Assembly (NCBI GenBank): GCA_040510195.1
Contig: JBEVJK010000111.1
Location: forward strand, 1 to 57,167
Reading direction: 5' to 3'
DNA length: 57,167 bases
Source: JBEVJK01 sp040510195
Lineage (GTDB): Bacteria > Pseudomonadota > Alphaproteobacteria > Rhizobiales > Rhizobiaceae
This document shows, piece by piece, positions 34,353 through 43,365 of the stretch (the first letter of the stretch is position 1; each line of letters starts with the position of its first letter). The notes below the pieces were generated by a model. The model worked only from the letters and a program-made list of their open reading frames with translations. It was not told where the DNA came from and made no database searches. Made by a program: the position numbers and the translations under genes.

Positions 34353-35522
34353 ATGAGGAATTTCGACATTGTCATCATTGGCGGGGCGATCGTCGGCAGC
34401 GCGGTCGCCTACTATCTGCGGGAGGAAGGCTTCACCGGGTCGATCGCACTGGTCGAACGCGATCCGCAATTCGCCCGCTCGGCCACGACGCTCTCTGTCG
34501 CCTCGATCCGCCAGCAATTCTCGATTTCCCAGAACATTAGGCTTTCGCAATTTTCGCTGTCGCTGTTCCGGCGGCTGGAGGAGGAGTTCGGAGCCGGCGC
34601 CGACATCGGCTTCCGCGAGAAGGGCTACCTGATGCTGGCCAGCGAACGGGGCCTGCCGGTGCTGGCCGCAAACCACGCAACCCAGCAGGCGGCCGGCGCC
34701 GACGTCGTGCTGGAGGACGCCGAGGCGCTGAGGCGACGTTTCGCCTGGCTCTCGACCGACGGCATCGCCGCCGGGGCATTCGGCCGCAGTGGCGAGGGAT
34801 GGTTCGACGCCCATGCCCTGCTCGCCCTTTTCCGCACCGCACTGAAGACGCGCGACGTGACCATGGTCGCGGCAGCTGCGGTCGGCATAGACGTGGCGGG
34901 CGATCGTGTGAGCGGGATCGTGCTCGACAGCGGCGAGCGACTCGGTGCAGGGCTCACCGTCAATGCGGCTGGCCCGCAGGCCGGCGAAGTCGCCGCCATG
35001 GCCGGCATCGCCCTTCCCGTCGAGCCGCGCAAGCGCAACGTGTTCGTGTTCGAGGCGCATGACCGCTTCGACGACATGCCGTTGATGGTCGATCCGTCCG
35101 GCGTCTATGTCCGTCCCGAGGGGTCCGTCTACATCACCGGCGGCGCTGAGTCCGAGGTCGGCGAGGCGGCCGCGGCCCCGGACGACTTCGATCCGGACTG
35201 GTCGCTGTTCGAGGAGGTGATCTGGCCGACGCTGGCCCACCGCATCCCGGCCTTCGAAGCCATCCGCCCGGGTCGCGCCTGGGTCGGTCACTACGACTAC
35301 AACACGCTCGACCAGAATGGCGTCATCGGCCCCCACCCTCGCCTTGCCAACTTCCTGTTCGCCAACGGCTTCTCCGGCCATGGGCTGCAGCAGGCGCCGG
35401 CGGTCGGCAAGGCGCTGGCCGAATGGATCGCGCATGGGTCCTACCGCACCGTCGACTGCAGTGCCTTCGGCTATGAGCGAATCCAGGAAGGAAGGGCCTT
35501 CCGCGAGCTCAACGTCATATGA
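34353..35522 (+). CDS. FAD-dependent oxidoreductase (DAO family)
   Basis: The protein has 389 residues. The FAD-binding N-terminus is FDIVIIGGAIVGSAVAYYLRE. SVASIRQQFS, LTVNAAGPQAGEVAAMAG and FLFANGFSGHGLQQAPAVGKALAEWI are typical of the D-amino-acid oxidase/sarcosine oxidase family. The substrate is an amine or amino acid by family. It is divergent from the CitE-like gene, with 98 bases between the starts. Confidence 0.88.
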   Translation: MRNFDIVIIGGAIVGSAVAYYLREEGFTGSIALVERDPQFARSATTLSVASIRQQFSISQNIRLSQFSLSLFRRLEEEFGAGADIGFREKGYLMLASERGLPVLAANHATQQAAGADVVLEDAEALRRRFAWLSTDGIAAGAFGRSGEGWFDAHALLALFRTALKTRDVTMVAAAAVGIDVAGDRVSGIVLDSGERLGAGLTVNAAGPQAGEVAAMAGIALPVEPRKRNVFVFEAHDRFDDMPLMVDPSGVYVRPEGSVYITGGAESEVGEAAAAPDDFDPDWSLFEEVIWPTLAHRIPAFEAIRPGRAWVGHYDYNTLDQNGVIGPHPRLANFLFANGFSGHGLQQAPAVGKALAEWIAHGSYRTVDCSAFGYERIQEGRAFRELNVI

Positions 35523-35612
35523 CCGCCGTCGCGGCACGACCGCGGCCCTAGCAATTGCCGACGCCCCTGTGTAAAGCGGGGCGACAGCACGTACACACGG
35601 ACGGGTCCTTCG

Positions 35613-36218
35613 ATGGAAAAGTTCACCAAGCTGACCGGCGTGGCCGCGCCTTTGCCGATCGTCAATGTCGACACCGACATGATCATCCCCAAGGACTATC
35701 TGAAGACCATCAAGCGCACCGGACTGGGCACCGGCCTGTTCGCTGAGATGCGCTACCATGAGGACGGCTCGGAGAACCCCGAATTCGTGCTCAACAAGCC
35801 AGCCTACCGCAAGGCGCAGATCCTCGTCGCTGGCGACAATTTCGGCTGCGGCTCCTCGCGCGAGCACGCCCCCTGGGCGCTGCTCGACTTCGGCATTCGC
35901 TGCGTCATCTCGACCAGCTTTGCCGACATCTTCTACAACAACTGCTTCAAGAACGGCATCTTGCCCATCACTGTCAGCCAGGAAGACCTGGACAAGCTGA
36001 TGGACGACGCCGCGCGCGGCGCCAACGCCACGATCTCCATCGACCTCGAGGCCAAGGAGATCCGTGGTCCCGACGGCGGCATGATCCGCTTCGACCTTGA
36101 CGAGTTCAAGCGGCACTGCCTGTTGAACGGCCTCGACGACATCGGGCTCACCCTCGAGAAGGCCTCCTTCATCGACAATTTCGAGGAGCGGCTGGCGAAA
36201 ACCCGCCCCTGGGCCTGA
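35613..36218 (+). CDS. leuD: 3-isopropylmalate dehydratase small subunit
   Basis: LeuD pairs with LeuC to isomerise 2- to 3-isopropylmalate in leucine synthesis. The protein has 201 residues: VNVDTDMIIPKDYLKTI, GDNFGCGSSREHAPWAL and ISTSFADIFYNNCFKNGILP are conserved. The ATG has no strong ribosome-binding site. leuC is not in the window, so the two subunits are unlinked here. A RidA gene lies 11 bases after the stop. Confidence 0.94.
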   Translation: MEKFTKLTGVAAPLPIVNVDTDMIIPKDYLKTIKRTGLGTGLFAEMRYHEDGSENPEFVLNKPAYRKAQILVAGDNFGCGSSREHAPWALLDFGIRCVISTSFADIFYNNCFKNGILPITVSQEDLDKLMDDAARGANATISIDLEAKEIRGPDGGMIRFDLDEFKRHCLLNGLDDIGLTLEKASFIDNFEERLAKTRPWA

Positions 36219-36229
36219 CGGCCGTTCCG

Positions 36230-36610
36230 ATGCGCAAGCTCGTCACCACCGGCTCGCCCTTCGAGAAGACGGCTGGTTACTCGCGCGCCGTCGCCGACGG
36301 CGACTGGTGCTTCGTGTCGGGCACCACCGGCTACGACTACGCCACGATGATCATGCCCGACGGCGTCGAGGCGCAGGCCCGCAACTGCCTGGCCACGATC
36401 GCCGCGGCGCTCGCCGAAGCCGGCTTCGCGCTCTCGGATGTCGTGCGGGCCCGCTACTATGTGACCGACGCGGCTTTCGTCGAGCGCGTCTTCCCGATTC
36501 TCGGCGAGGCTTTCGGCGACATCCGGCCGGCCGCCACCATGGTCGTCTGCGGGCTGAACCGACCGGAGATGCAGATCGAGATCGAGGTGACCGCGCTGCG
36601 CCGCCGTTGA
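36230..36610 (+). CDS. RidA family protein
   Basis: The protein has 126 residues and the YjgF/YER057c/UK114 fold. VADGDWCFVSGTTGYD, GVEAQARNCLATI and VRARYYVTDAAFVERVFPIL are typical. The catalytic Arg of canonical RidA lies in a PxRxxV-type loop; here the region reads RPAATMVVCGL, and that Arg is absent. It therefore looks like one of the Rid subgroups without proven imine deaminase activity. Its place between leuD and leuB, with an 11-base gap, suggests cotranscription. Confidence 0.85.
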   Translation: MRKLVTTGSPFEKTAGYSRAVADGDWCFVSGTTGYDYATMIMPDGVEAQARNCLATIAAALAEAGFALSDVVRARYYVTDAAFVERVFPILGEAFGDIRPAATMVVCGLNRPEMQIEIEVTALRRR

Positions 36611-36688
36611 GCGCGTGCGTTGCCGCTTGCACACGCCTGGCGAGGCGGCTAGCAAGGCTGGCGACACTTCACCCTTTCGAGGATCACC

Positions 36689-37801
36689 ATGGCGACGCGA
36701 AAGCTTTTTCTGCTCCCCGGCGACGGCATCGGCCCGGAGGCCATGGCCGAGGTGAAGAAGCTCGTCGCAGCCTTGAACGAAAAGCTGGGTGCCGGCTTCG
36801 AGACCGAGGAGGGGCTGGTCGGCGGCATCGCCTATGATGCGCATGGCGCCGCCATCTCGGAAGCGGACATGGCGAGAGCCTTGGCGGCTGATGCGGTGCT
36901 GTTCGGCGCAGTAGGGGGCCCGAAATGGGACAGCGTTCCCTATGAGGTGCGGCCGGAAGCAGGACTGTTACGGCTCCGGAAGGATCTGGCGCTTTTCGCC
37001 AATTTACGCCCTGCCATCTGCTATCCTGCGCTCGCGGCATCGTCGTCGCTGAAGCCCGAGGTGGTCGAGGGGCTCGACCTTCTCATCGTGCGCGAATTGA
37101 CCGGCGGCGTCTATTTCGGCGAACCCAAGGAGATCGTCGACCTCGGCAACGGGCAGAAGCGCGGCATCGACACCCAGGTCTACGACACCTTCGAGATCGA
37201 ACGCATCGCCGGCGTCGCCTTCGAGCTCGCGCGAACCCGCCGCAACCACGTGACCTCGATGGAGAAGCGCAACGTGATGAAGTCGGGCGTGCTGTGGCAC
37301 CAGGTGGTGACCGAGACCCACAGGGCCCGCTATGCCGACGTCAAGCTCGACCATATGCTGGCCGACGCAGGAGGCATGCAGCTGGTGCGCTGGCCGAAGC
37401 AGTTCGACGTCATCGTCACCGACAACCTATTCGGCGACATGCTCTCGGATGTCGCGGCCATGCTGACCGGGTCGCTGGGCATGCTGCCCTCGGCCTCGCT
37501 TGGCGCGCCCGACAAGCGCACCGGCGCTCGCAAGGCGCTTTACGAGCCGGTCCACGGCTCCGCACCCGACATCGCCGGCACGGGCAGGGCCAACCCGATC
37601 GCCATGATCGCCTCATTCGCCATGTGCCTTCGCTATTCCTTCGACATGAGCGGGGAGGCCGACAGGCTGGAGGCTGCGATCGCCGCCGTTCTCGACGAAG
37701 GGTTGAGGACCCGGGACATCATGTCGGAAGGAAAGGCCGAGGTCGGCACTGCGGCCATGGGCGATGCCGTTCTCGCGAAGTTCCTCGCCTCAGTTGGCTA
37801 G
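36689..37801 (+). CDS. leuB: 3-isopropylmalate dehydrogenase
   Basis: LeuB oxidises 3-isopropylmalate with NAD+ and releases CO2, giving 2-oxoisocaproate. The protein has 370 residues. LLPGDGIGPEAM, RKDLALFANLRPA, LIVRELTGGVYFG, NVMKSGVLWHQVV, TDNLFGDMLSDVAAML and YEPVHGSAPDIAGTG are all present. It lies 78 bases after the RidA gene. TTGCAC and TAGCAA hexamers 17 bases apart (36627-36655) may be an internal promoter. Confidence 0.95.
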   Translation: MATRKLFLLPGDGIGPEAMAEVKKLVAALNEKLGAGFETEEGLVGGIAYDAHGAAISEADMARALAADAVLFGAVGGPKWDSVPYEVRPEAGLLRLRKDLALFANLRPAICYPALAASSSLKPEVVEGLDLLIVRELTGGVYFGEPKEIVDLGNGQKRGIDTQVYDTFEIERIAGVAFELARTRRNHVTSMEKRNVMKSGVLWHQVVTETHRARYADVKLDHMLADAGGMQLVRWPKQFDVIVTDNLFGDMLSDVAAMLTGSLGMLPSASLGAPDKRTGARKALYEPVHGSAPDIAGTGRANPIAMIASFAMCLRYSFDMSGEADRLEAAIAAVLDEGLRTRDIMSEGKAEVGTAAMGDAVLAKFLASVG

Positions 37802-37827
37802 CAGAGCGTCGGAGAGATGCGCGGCGG

Positions 37828-38031
37828 TCAGACGGGGCCGCTATCCTCGTCCGCCGCTTCTGCCGCCTGTGCCCGGCTGAGCAACCAGAGCGCCGGCAAG
37901 GTGACGGTGATTGCGGTGACTCCGCCGATCAAGGCCAGCTTGTTGCCGAAGGCCAGCAACGCAGCCGTCACGCCGATCGCGCCGACGAACGCGATGAGGA
38001 TGGCGCTCGCCAGCGAAGCGTCCTGTTTCAT
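37828..38031 (-). CDS. Small two-helix membrane protein
   Basis: The protein has 67 residues. Two hydrophobic segments lie near residues 8-28 and 33-52, with an acidic tail. The gene converges on leuB. Its size and pattern suggest a small inner-membrane protein; no family is known to me. Confidence 0.5.
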   Translation of the reverse strand: MKQDASLASAILIAFVGAIGVTAALLAFGNKLALIGGVTAITVTLPALWLLSRAQAAEAADEDSGPV

Positions 38032-38210
38032 CCGATAGCACCGATTTTTGGTCCGTGATCGAGCATTAGGCGCCCACCGGTTAAGGACCTGTTGCAGGAA
38101 GCGCCGTAATGTTGAAGATCAGCGAGTCGTCGCATGGTCAAGCAGCCAGCAACGGGCAAGCTTGCGGTGAGAAACGGCGTCGTCGCGACAAGCCGATGGA
38201 GGGATTGGTG

Positions 38211-38603
38211 ATGAAGGGACTTCGTTGGTGTTTGGCCTCTTCGGCCTTGCTTTTTCCGGTGGCGATGGCGGAAGCCACCGTTCCACTATCGTCCATGGGT
38301 GCAGTGGGCCAGGCCATCACGGCATGCTGGAAGCCGCCGGCCGACATAACCAAGTCGGCGGTGACCTTGGCCTTCAGCCTCAAGCGGGACGGCTCGCTGA
38401 TCGGCAAGCCGCGCCCTACCGCCATCAACATCAACGGCGATGCCGACGTCCGCAAGCGCTTCATCGAGGCGGCCATCGATGCGGTGATCCAGTGCACGCC
38501 GGTCGAGCTGTCGGCCGATCTGGCACAAGGGATCGGCGGCCAGGTCTTCACCCTGGTTTTCGCCTCGCCCGATCAGCCGGCGGAGATGACACCGGACAAC
38601 TAG
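38211..38603 (+). CDS. Exported protein similar to the TolA/TonB C-terminal domain
   Basis: The protein has 130 residues from ATG 38211, which has GGAGGG at a good distance; an ATG at 38196 is too far from it. A signal peptide is at 1-18 or so (cleavage after AEA). The mature part, with AITACWKPPADI, VTLAFSLKRDGSLIGKP and FIEAAIDAVIQCTPVEL, resembles the C-terminal domain of TolA/TonB proteins, with two Cys likely to pair. There is no membrane anchor beyond the signal, so it should be free in the periplasm. Confidence 0.65.
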   Translation: MKGLRWCLASSALLFPVAMAEATVPLSSMGAVGQAITACWKPPADITKSAVTLAFSLKRDGSLIGKPRPTAININGDADVRKRFIEAAIDAVIQCTPVELSADLAQGIGGQVFTLVFASPDQPAEMTPDN

Positions 38604-38670
38604 CGGAGCCTCGCGCCTTCCATGGTTCCGGCCCCATGCTAGTATGGCGGCCGCACGAGGAGGCCCACCC

Positions 38671-38871
38671 ATGGAAGAGCTGGACCGCGAGCTGGTGGCC
38701 GCCATGCGCGCATCGATCGAGGAGAGTGCGCTGGGACGGCGACCGATGGTCGACACGCTGGCGCTTGCGAAGGAGCTTGCGGAGCGCTTCCCTCACCGAT
38801 CGGTCGGGGTGATACGCGCGATGATCAAGACCGAATGCGGCGTCCTTAGCATCCCGATCGCGGACAGCTGA
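38671..38871 (+). CDS. Small helical protein, 66 aa
   Basis: The frame is MEELDRELVAAMRASIEE... with ATG 38671 and a GAGGAGG ribosome-binding site. It is soluble and helical, with a basic segment (RFPHRSVGVIRAMIK). No family is known. The good ribosome-binding site makes it likely to be real. Confidence 0.5.
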   Translation: MEELDRELVAAMRASIEESALGRRPMVDTLALAKELAERFPHRSVGVIRAMIKTECGVLSIPIADS

Positions 38872-38997
38872 ATCGGGCCGTTCCCGCCTGACGCCCAAAT
38901 CCCGCCTCAAACTGTGCCATTTCGAAACGATTTCGTATGGCACGCATCTTGCGACGTCTCATGCGTGGTTTCGCGGTTTCCTGGGAGGGGTGCCGAG

Positions 38998-39192
38998 ATG
39001 CGTACCAAGCGTGCAGGTTCGAGTCGTGACATTGTGAGTATGGTGGAGAGGCGGGCGTCGGCCGGGAGGACGACGATCCGTCTCTTCGCCACCATACAGG
39101 CCGCATTGCTGGCCTTGGCGCTGCTGGCGCTGGCCGAGGGCCATACGGTGAAGCCGACGGCCCCTGTCTCGGTCCTGGCCAGCGTGGACTGA
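38998..39192 (+). CDS. Small membrane protein, 64 aa
   Basis: The frame starts at ATG 38998 with GGGAGGGG upstream. The N-terminal half is basic; one hydrophobic helix is near residues 30-47, and a short tail with a His follows. No family is recognised. It lies tail to tail with the copper-binding protein gene. Confidence 0.4.
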   Translation: MRTKRAGSSRDIVSMVERRASAGRTTIRLFATIQAALLALALLALAEGHTVKPTAPVSVLASVD

Positions 39193-39201
39193 GCAAGGCT
39201 C

Positions 39202-39534
39202 TCAGGCCGCCATCCGCCGGCAGCTTTCAGCGCAGGCGCGACAGGCCTCGACGCAAGCCTCCATGCCGCCCAACCGCTCACAGTCTTCCGCACATTCCGT
39301 GCAGATCTCGGCACATTCCCTGCAGGTGTGCTTGTGATGCGGTGAGCCGATGAGCATGAAATGCGCCGAGGTCCGGCAGATCTCGGCGCAGGCCATCATC
39401 AGCGTGAAATGACGCTTCTCTGTGTGTTCGCCTCCAGTTTCCAGGCAATGTCCCATCGCTGTCGAGAGGCAGACCGAATAACAGCTCAGGCATTCCTCGA
39501 TGCACTGCTTCATCTCTTTGCTCATGGCTTGCAT
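39202..39534 (-). CDS. Four-helix-bundle copper-binding protein
   Basis: The protein has 110 residues with 14 Cys, arranged on helices: CIEECLSCYSVCLSTAMGHC, ACAEICRTSAHFM, CRECAEICTECAEDCERLGG and CVEACRACAESCRRMA. This is the DUF326/Csp-type four-helix bundle, which stores many Cu(I) ions along its core. There is no signal peptide, so it is cytosolic (Csp3-like). ATG 39534 has AAGGAG upstream. No copper ATPase or regulator is beside it. Confidence 0.85.
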   Translation of the reverse strand: MQAMSKEMKQCIEECLSCYSVCLSTAMGHCLETGGEHTEKRHFTLMMACAEICRTSAHFMLIGSPHHKHTCRECAEICTECAEDCERLGGMEACVEACRACAESCRRMAA

Positions 39535-39676
39535 GGCCGTTCTCCTTAGACCTCCCTCAACCCCGACCTCTGGCCGACGTTCCGATCCTGCTTGCCGCGG
39601 CCGCGGCGGGACATTACGCTGCGTCAGGGCCCGCGGAGAGCAAGGGCAGTCAGGCTTGGCAGCCAGCAGCTGAGGG

Positions 39677-40105
39677 ATGGACATGATGACGAAGACTCGA
39701 AGGGTTGCAGTGGTTTTGGCTGCGGTTGCAGGAGGATTCGCCACCGCCGCGAACGCCGCCTCGCTCGAGGCGCTGCAGGGCGCTTGGACGATGGATGGAA
39801 CGGGCTGCGACGATACCTTCGAAAAGGTGGGGTCCGACATCCGCTTCAAGGATCGCACGTCCACGCTGACGACCGGCATTCTGGTCAAGGGCGACAAGAT
39901 CCTCGGCTCCAATCTGAGCTGCACGGCGGAGAAAGTGCGCGAGGAGGCCGAGAAGGGCACATACTCCGTGATGCTGAATTGCGCCGACGCGCTGATGTTC
40001 CAGACGGTATCGACGACGTTCAAGGTCACCGGCCCGGATTCCTTCCAGCGCTTCGACCCTGGATTTCCGGACATCTCCTTTGCCTATCAGAGGTGCAAGC
40101 TCTGA
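39677..40105 (+). CDS. Exported hypothetical protein, 142 aa
   Basis: There is a signal peptide at residues 1-27 or so (cleavage after ANA). The mature protein is beta-rich with Cys at about 43, 82, 101 and 139, and opens with LEALQGAWTMDGTGCDDTF, like a lipocalin-type or DUF-type domain. The start could be 39677, 39683 or 39686; the GAGGG box best serves the last two. No family is named. Confidence 0.6.
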   Translation: MDMMTKTRRVAVVLAAVAGGFATAANAASLEALQGAWTMDGTGCDDTFEKVGSDIRFKDRTSTLTTGILVKGDKILGSNLSCTAEKVREEAEKGTYSVMLNCADALMFQTVSTTFKVTGPDSFQRFDPGFPDISFAYQRCKL

Positions 40106-40240
40106 CGAGCCAAATCGCGGCGCGGGCCCGCCCGCCTTGTCGTGTTCGCCCGAGCTGCACCGCGTTCCGCGAAGGGCGGATGGGGAAGCAGTGTCGCTTT
40201 TTTGAACTGGGAGATTTCAGGACAAAGCTGGGAGGGAAAA

Positions 40241-40837
40241 ATGAGGACGTCAGGGACCACGCGTCGCATCTTGGCCATTCTGGGCAGCTGCATCGGTTTG
40301 GCGATCTGCAACGCATCAGCTCTCGCCGAGGATCCGCACGCCGCGGAGCTGGACGCCTTGCGCAAGGCGCTGTCGAAGTATGAGGACTACCAGGCTGCCG
40401 TGCGGGACCTTTATCTGTCCACCGTCGGCTGTGTCTACTATGGCGGCGAGATGATGGAAGGGCACATGCATTACCCGAAGGGCGGCATGGGAGTTCACTT
40501 CGTCAACCTCACCGTGACCGGCGCGCCCGACCCGATGCGCCCCAACGTGCTGATCTACGAGCCTACGGATGAAGGGTTGCGCCTGGTTGCAGCGGAGTGG
40601 CTGGTTCCTTTGGCGCCGGGAACGAAGCGGCCAAGCCTCTTCGGTCAGGAATTCCAGGGCCCCATGGAAGGGCACTATCCCCTGATCCCCACTGAGTTTC
40701 TGCATTACGATCTGCATGCCTGGCTGTTCAAGCCGAACCCGCTCGGCATGTTCAGCCCCACGAATCCCGATGTCACCTGTGACAAGTCGGATTTTGCCCT
40801 GTTGGAGAAACCGACCAAGCTGGTGCCCGAGCAGTAG
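40241..40837 (+). CDS. Exported hypothetical protein, 198 aa
   Basis: ATG 40241 has GGGAGGG before it. A signal peptide covers residues 1-29 (cleavage after ALA). The mature part has a helical first half (AAELDALRKALSKYEDYQAA) and then GCVYYGGEMMEGHMHYPKGGMG, a Met- and His-rich stretch that could bind copper. EFLHYDLHAWLFKPNPLGMFSP is near the end. It belongs to a type of uncharacterised protein with no name known to me. Confidence 0.65.
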   Translation: MRTSGTTRRILAILGSCIGLAICNASALAEDPHAAELDALRKALSKYEDYQAAVRDLYLSTVGCVYYGGEMMEGHMHYPKGGMGVHFVNLTVTGAPDPMRPNVLIYEPTDEGLRLVAAEWLVPLAPGTKRPSLFGQEFQGPMEGHYPLIPTEFLHYDLHAWLFKPNPLGMFSPTNPDVTCDKSDFALLEKPTKLVPEQ

Positions 40838-40963
40838 CCTCCTCGTTCGAGGAGCGCGAACCCCGCTCTCCGAGGCCTGACTCACGGGTTCTTCCGGCGA
40901 GAAAGGCGTCATCGCACCGTCATGGGACCCTGCTAGGAATCTGGTCGCAGGGGGATCAGGTTC

Positions 40964-41362
40964 ATGGGTCTGGGTATTCTGTTCGAAGCGAGCGCGAGAC
41001 CGGCGGCTCCGCGCATCCGCAAACTCGACCTCGCCGGCAATTTGCTCCTCGTCGGCTCTCTCGTATTCGCGCTCGGCATGTTGGTTCATGACTTCGCTCA
41101 GTCCGAAGAGCCGGGTGCAGCGCATCGCAGCTGCATCGCGCTTGCTTTCAAGCAAGGCTATGAGAGCCGAGCCGCCGCCGTTCCATTCCTCGAGGAGTGC
41201 ATGGGGACGATCGGCGCTGGCTGGGAATTTGCAGCCGACCAGACCCTCCATCCGGCGTGCGACCTCGGCGCGGACAGCCACTATGACAGCCGCTGCTGGC
41301 TCCCCATGCAACGAGCGCAGCAGGCGCCGTCGGCCGCTCAGCACAGCGCGATGCTTCGTTGA
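40964..41362 (+). CDS. Single-pass membrane protein, hypothetical
   Basis: The protein has 132 residues. One hydrophobic helix lies near residues 25-42, after a basic N-terminal part. The following 90 residues would be outside the cell membrane and hold four Cys (SCIALAF, ECMGTI, ACDLGA, RCWLPM). Codon use is that of a true gene. There is no family match I know. Confidence 0.5.
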   Translation: MGLGILFEASARPAAPRIRKLDLAGNLLLVGSLVFALGMLVHDFAQSEEPGAAHRSCIALAFKQGYESRAAAVPFLEECMGTIGAGWEFAADQTLHPACDLGADSHYDSRCWLPMQRAQQAPSAAQHSAMLR

Positions 41363-41480
41363 ACTGACGGACGATCCACGCCCCGTCACAACTTCGAGTT
41401 CGCACAGGCCTTGAGCTTGTGCCATCCTCTGATCCCGCAGTCTGCGCAGTGTTTCGGATGCGGACGAGGTCGATCGGCGT

Positions 41481-42272
41481 ATGAAGACGGTCTGTGGGCT
41501 TGCTGTTGCAGCTCTGGCTCTTCTTGGTGGGAGGGCGGAGGCAGAGAATCGTCCTTTGGCCGTGGATCTCGAGCTCGTTCTTGCTGTCGATGTCTCCTAC
41601 TCGATGGAGATCGACGAGCAGAGAAGCCAGCGAACAGGCTATGTCGAAGCGTTTCTGCGGCCGGAGATCGTCGAGGCTATTCGCAGCGGCCCGTGGGGCA
41701 GGATTGCCGTGACCTATGTCGAATGGGGCGGCACAGCCGTCCAGGTCCTGCCCTGGACGCTCATCGACGGCCGGGAAACCTCGGCGAAGTTTGCCGAGAA
41801 GTTGCGCCAACAGCCCTTGCGGCGGATCTCCTTCACGTCGATCTCGAACGCGCTGGCCTTTTCACGAAGGCTGTTTCAGCTGAACCCCTATGCCGGGCGG
41901 CGACGAGTGATCGACATTTCCGGGGATGGCCCCAACAACGCGGGAACCCCGGCTCCCGTGGCTCGAAACAACACCGTAGCCCAGGGGATCGTCATCGACG
42001 GTCTTCCAATCATGCTCAATCGCGGTTCGGCATCGATCCCCGACCTTGATGCGTACTTTAAGGAATGCGTCATCGGCGGGCAGGGGGCGTTCCTGCTAAG
42101 GGTGTCAGATATCGATCAGTTCTCCGAAGCCATTTTCCGCAAGCTGCTGACCGAGATCTCGGGCTTGACGTTGAGCCGCCTCGCCCATCCCTCGCTTCAC
42201 CTCGCCGACTATCGCCCCGTCTACAATTGCTTCGTCGGCGAAGAGATGCATGAGCGTCGGATACGGGAATAG
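41481..42272 (+). CDS. DUF1194 protein (von Willebrand factor A-like)
   Basis: The protein has 263 residues. A signal peptide at residues 1-21 ends in AEA. VDLELVLAVDVSYSMEIDEQ holds the DxSxS metal site of a vWA domain, as in DUF1194. RIAVTYVEWGG, ISGDGPNNAGTP and VARNNTVAQGIVIDGLPI follow. Such proteins are periplasmic and probably bind a partner through Mg2+. Function is unknown. Confidence 0.85.
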   Translation: MKTVCGLAVAALALLGGRAEAENRPLAVDLELVLAVDVSYSMEIDEQRSQRTGYVEAFLRPEIVEAIRSGPWGRIAVTYVEWGGTAVQVLPWTLIDGRETSAKFAEKLRQQPLRRISFTSISNALAFSRRLFQLNPYAGRRRVIDISGDGPNNAGTPAPVARNNTVAQGIVIDGLPIMLNRGSASIPDLDAYFKECVIGGQGAFLLRVSDIDQFSEAIFRKLLTEISGLTLSRLAHPSLHLADYRPVYNCFVGEEMHERRIRE

Positions 42273-42321
42273 CCCTCGTCCAGTCGCAGTCGATCTCTCG
42301 GCCACTCTCTCCGCGGTGCGA

Positions 42322-42633
42322 TCAGACCTGGGCGGCTCCGGTCAAGAATGGCGCCGGCCATGTCGCCGGCGCGGGAGCCGCTTCCAGCGCCTCGTCGAGC
42401 GTCCCGAACAGGCGCTCCGTCGGAGCGAGAAACGGGTAGACGCTTCGACCTCGTCCGCGCCGCATCATTTCGAGACAGACGAGGACGCGGCCGTCTTCAT
42501 CCGCCGCCTCCATGACCCGAACCCATGACAGGCGCCCCTCAATGCGCCGGTACACCGCTCGATCTCCCTGCCGCCATCGCGGCCCGGCCTGCTTGGCTTC
42601 GATCCGCGCCGACCACTCGTCAAAAGCAACCAT
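42322..42633 (-). CDS. Hypothetical protein, 103 aa
   Basis: I start at ATG 42633 (MVAFDEWSARIE), with GAGCGGGA upstream; an ATG 18 codons earlier has less support. The protein is soluble and basic, with RWRQGDRAVYRRIEGRLSWVRVME in the middle and an Ala/Pro tail. No family is known. Confidence 0.45.
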   Translation of the reverse strand: MVAFDEWSARIEAKQAGPRWRQGDRAVYRRIEGRLSWVRVMEAADEDGRVLVCLEMMRRGRGRSVYPFLAPTERLFGTLDEALEAAPAPATWPAPFLTGAAQV

Positions 42634-43008
42634 CGTTCCCGCTCTTTCGTAAGACTGGACCTGAACACACAGCCCTGAGGCTCGCACAGGGAATCAGAAG
42701 CAAGCTCTGTGCCAGGTAAAAATGTTCTGTTTCGGCACGGCCCGTACAGGCGCTGAGCCTCGGGAAACGGGGCGAGATAGTTTAGAGACGACGAGACGAC
42801 CTTGGTTCGCTGAACTCGGACTATCCCCGACTAGCGTCTTTGCATGGAGACCAGGACCAAATCCGGCCATTCTTCGTCGGGCTCGATCGTTGAGATGGTA
42901 TGCGCCTTGATAAGCCAGAGATAGAATCGCGTTTACCAAGGTACAAGGCCGGGCTGGGCGCCATCGCGCCAGTCCGGTACACTATCGAGTCTGGTCTGAG
43001 GCCCGCAC
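42634..43008 (+). other. Non-coding gap (about 375 bases)
   Basis: Only short, unlikely frames are seen on both strands. It separates the 42.3-kb gene from the small exported protein at 43.0 kb and probably holds the promoters of both. Confidence 0.4.
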
Positions 43009-43365
43009 ATGAAGATTCTATTGCTCACGGTCGCCATCGGGTTGCTGTCGGTGCATCAGGCTGACGCAGGGTGCTACGGTACGAAGCGTTATGCCAATTG
43101 CAACGACTATCAAGGGAACTCGTATAGAGTTCAGCGCCACGGGCGGAGCACAACCTTTATGAGCGGGCAGAACTCCCGCACCGGTGAACGTTGGTCCCGA
43201 GAGAGCCGATCGATTGGCAACACGACGATCCTGCGTGGTCGCGATCGCGACGGAACCAGTTGGTACATGCAGGAGCGAAAGTTTGGTCCCAACCGCTCCT
43301 GGTACGGGTCCGACAGCAACGGCAACTCGTTCAGTGGGCGCTGCGTGGGAAACGATTGCTGGTGA
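43009..43365 (+). CDS. Small exported protein, Gly/Ser/Arg-rich
   Basis: The protein has 118 residues. A signal peptide is at 1-20 (cleavage after ADA). The mature part begins GCYGTKRYANCNDYQGNSY and ends with GRCVGNDCW, so four Cys, probably two disulfides. The middle has repeats of the type NSRTGERWSRES / DRDGTSWYMQE / DSNGNSFSGRC. It is likely periplasmic or secreted. Function is unknown. Confidence 0.6.
   Translation: MKILLLTVAIGLLSVHQADAGCYGTKRYANCNDYQGNSYRVQRHGRSTTFMSGQNSRTGERWSRESRSIGNTTILRGRDRDGTSWYMQERKFGPNRSWYGSDSNGNSFSGRCVGNDCW

Noticed and set aside
37817..38038. 73-codon plus-strand gene at 37.8 kb
   Set aside because: It is a shadow of the two-helix membrane protein on the minus strand, which has the better hydrophobic pattern.
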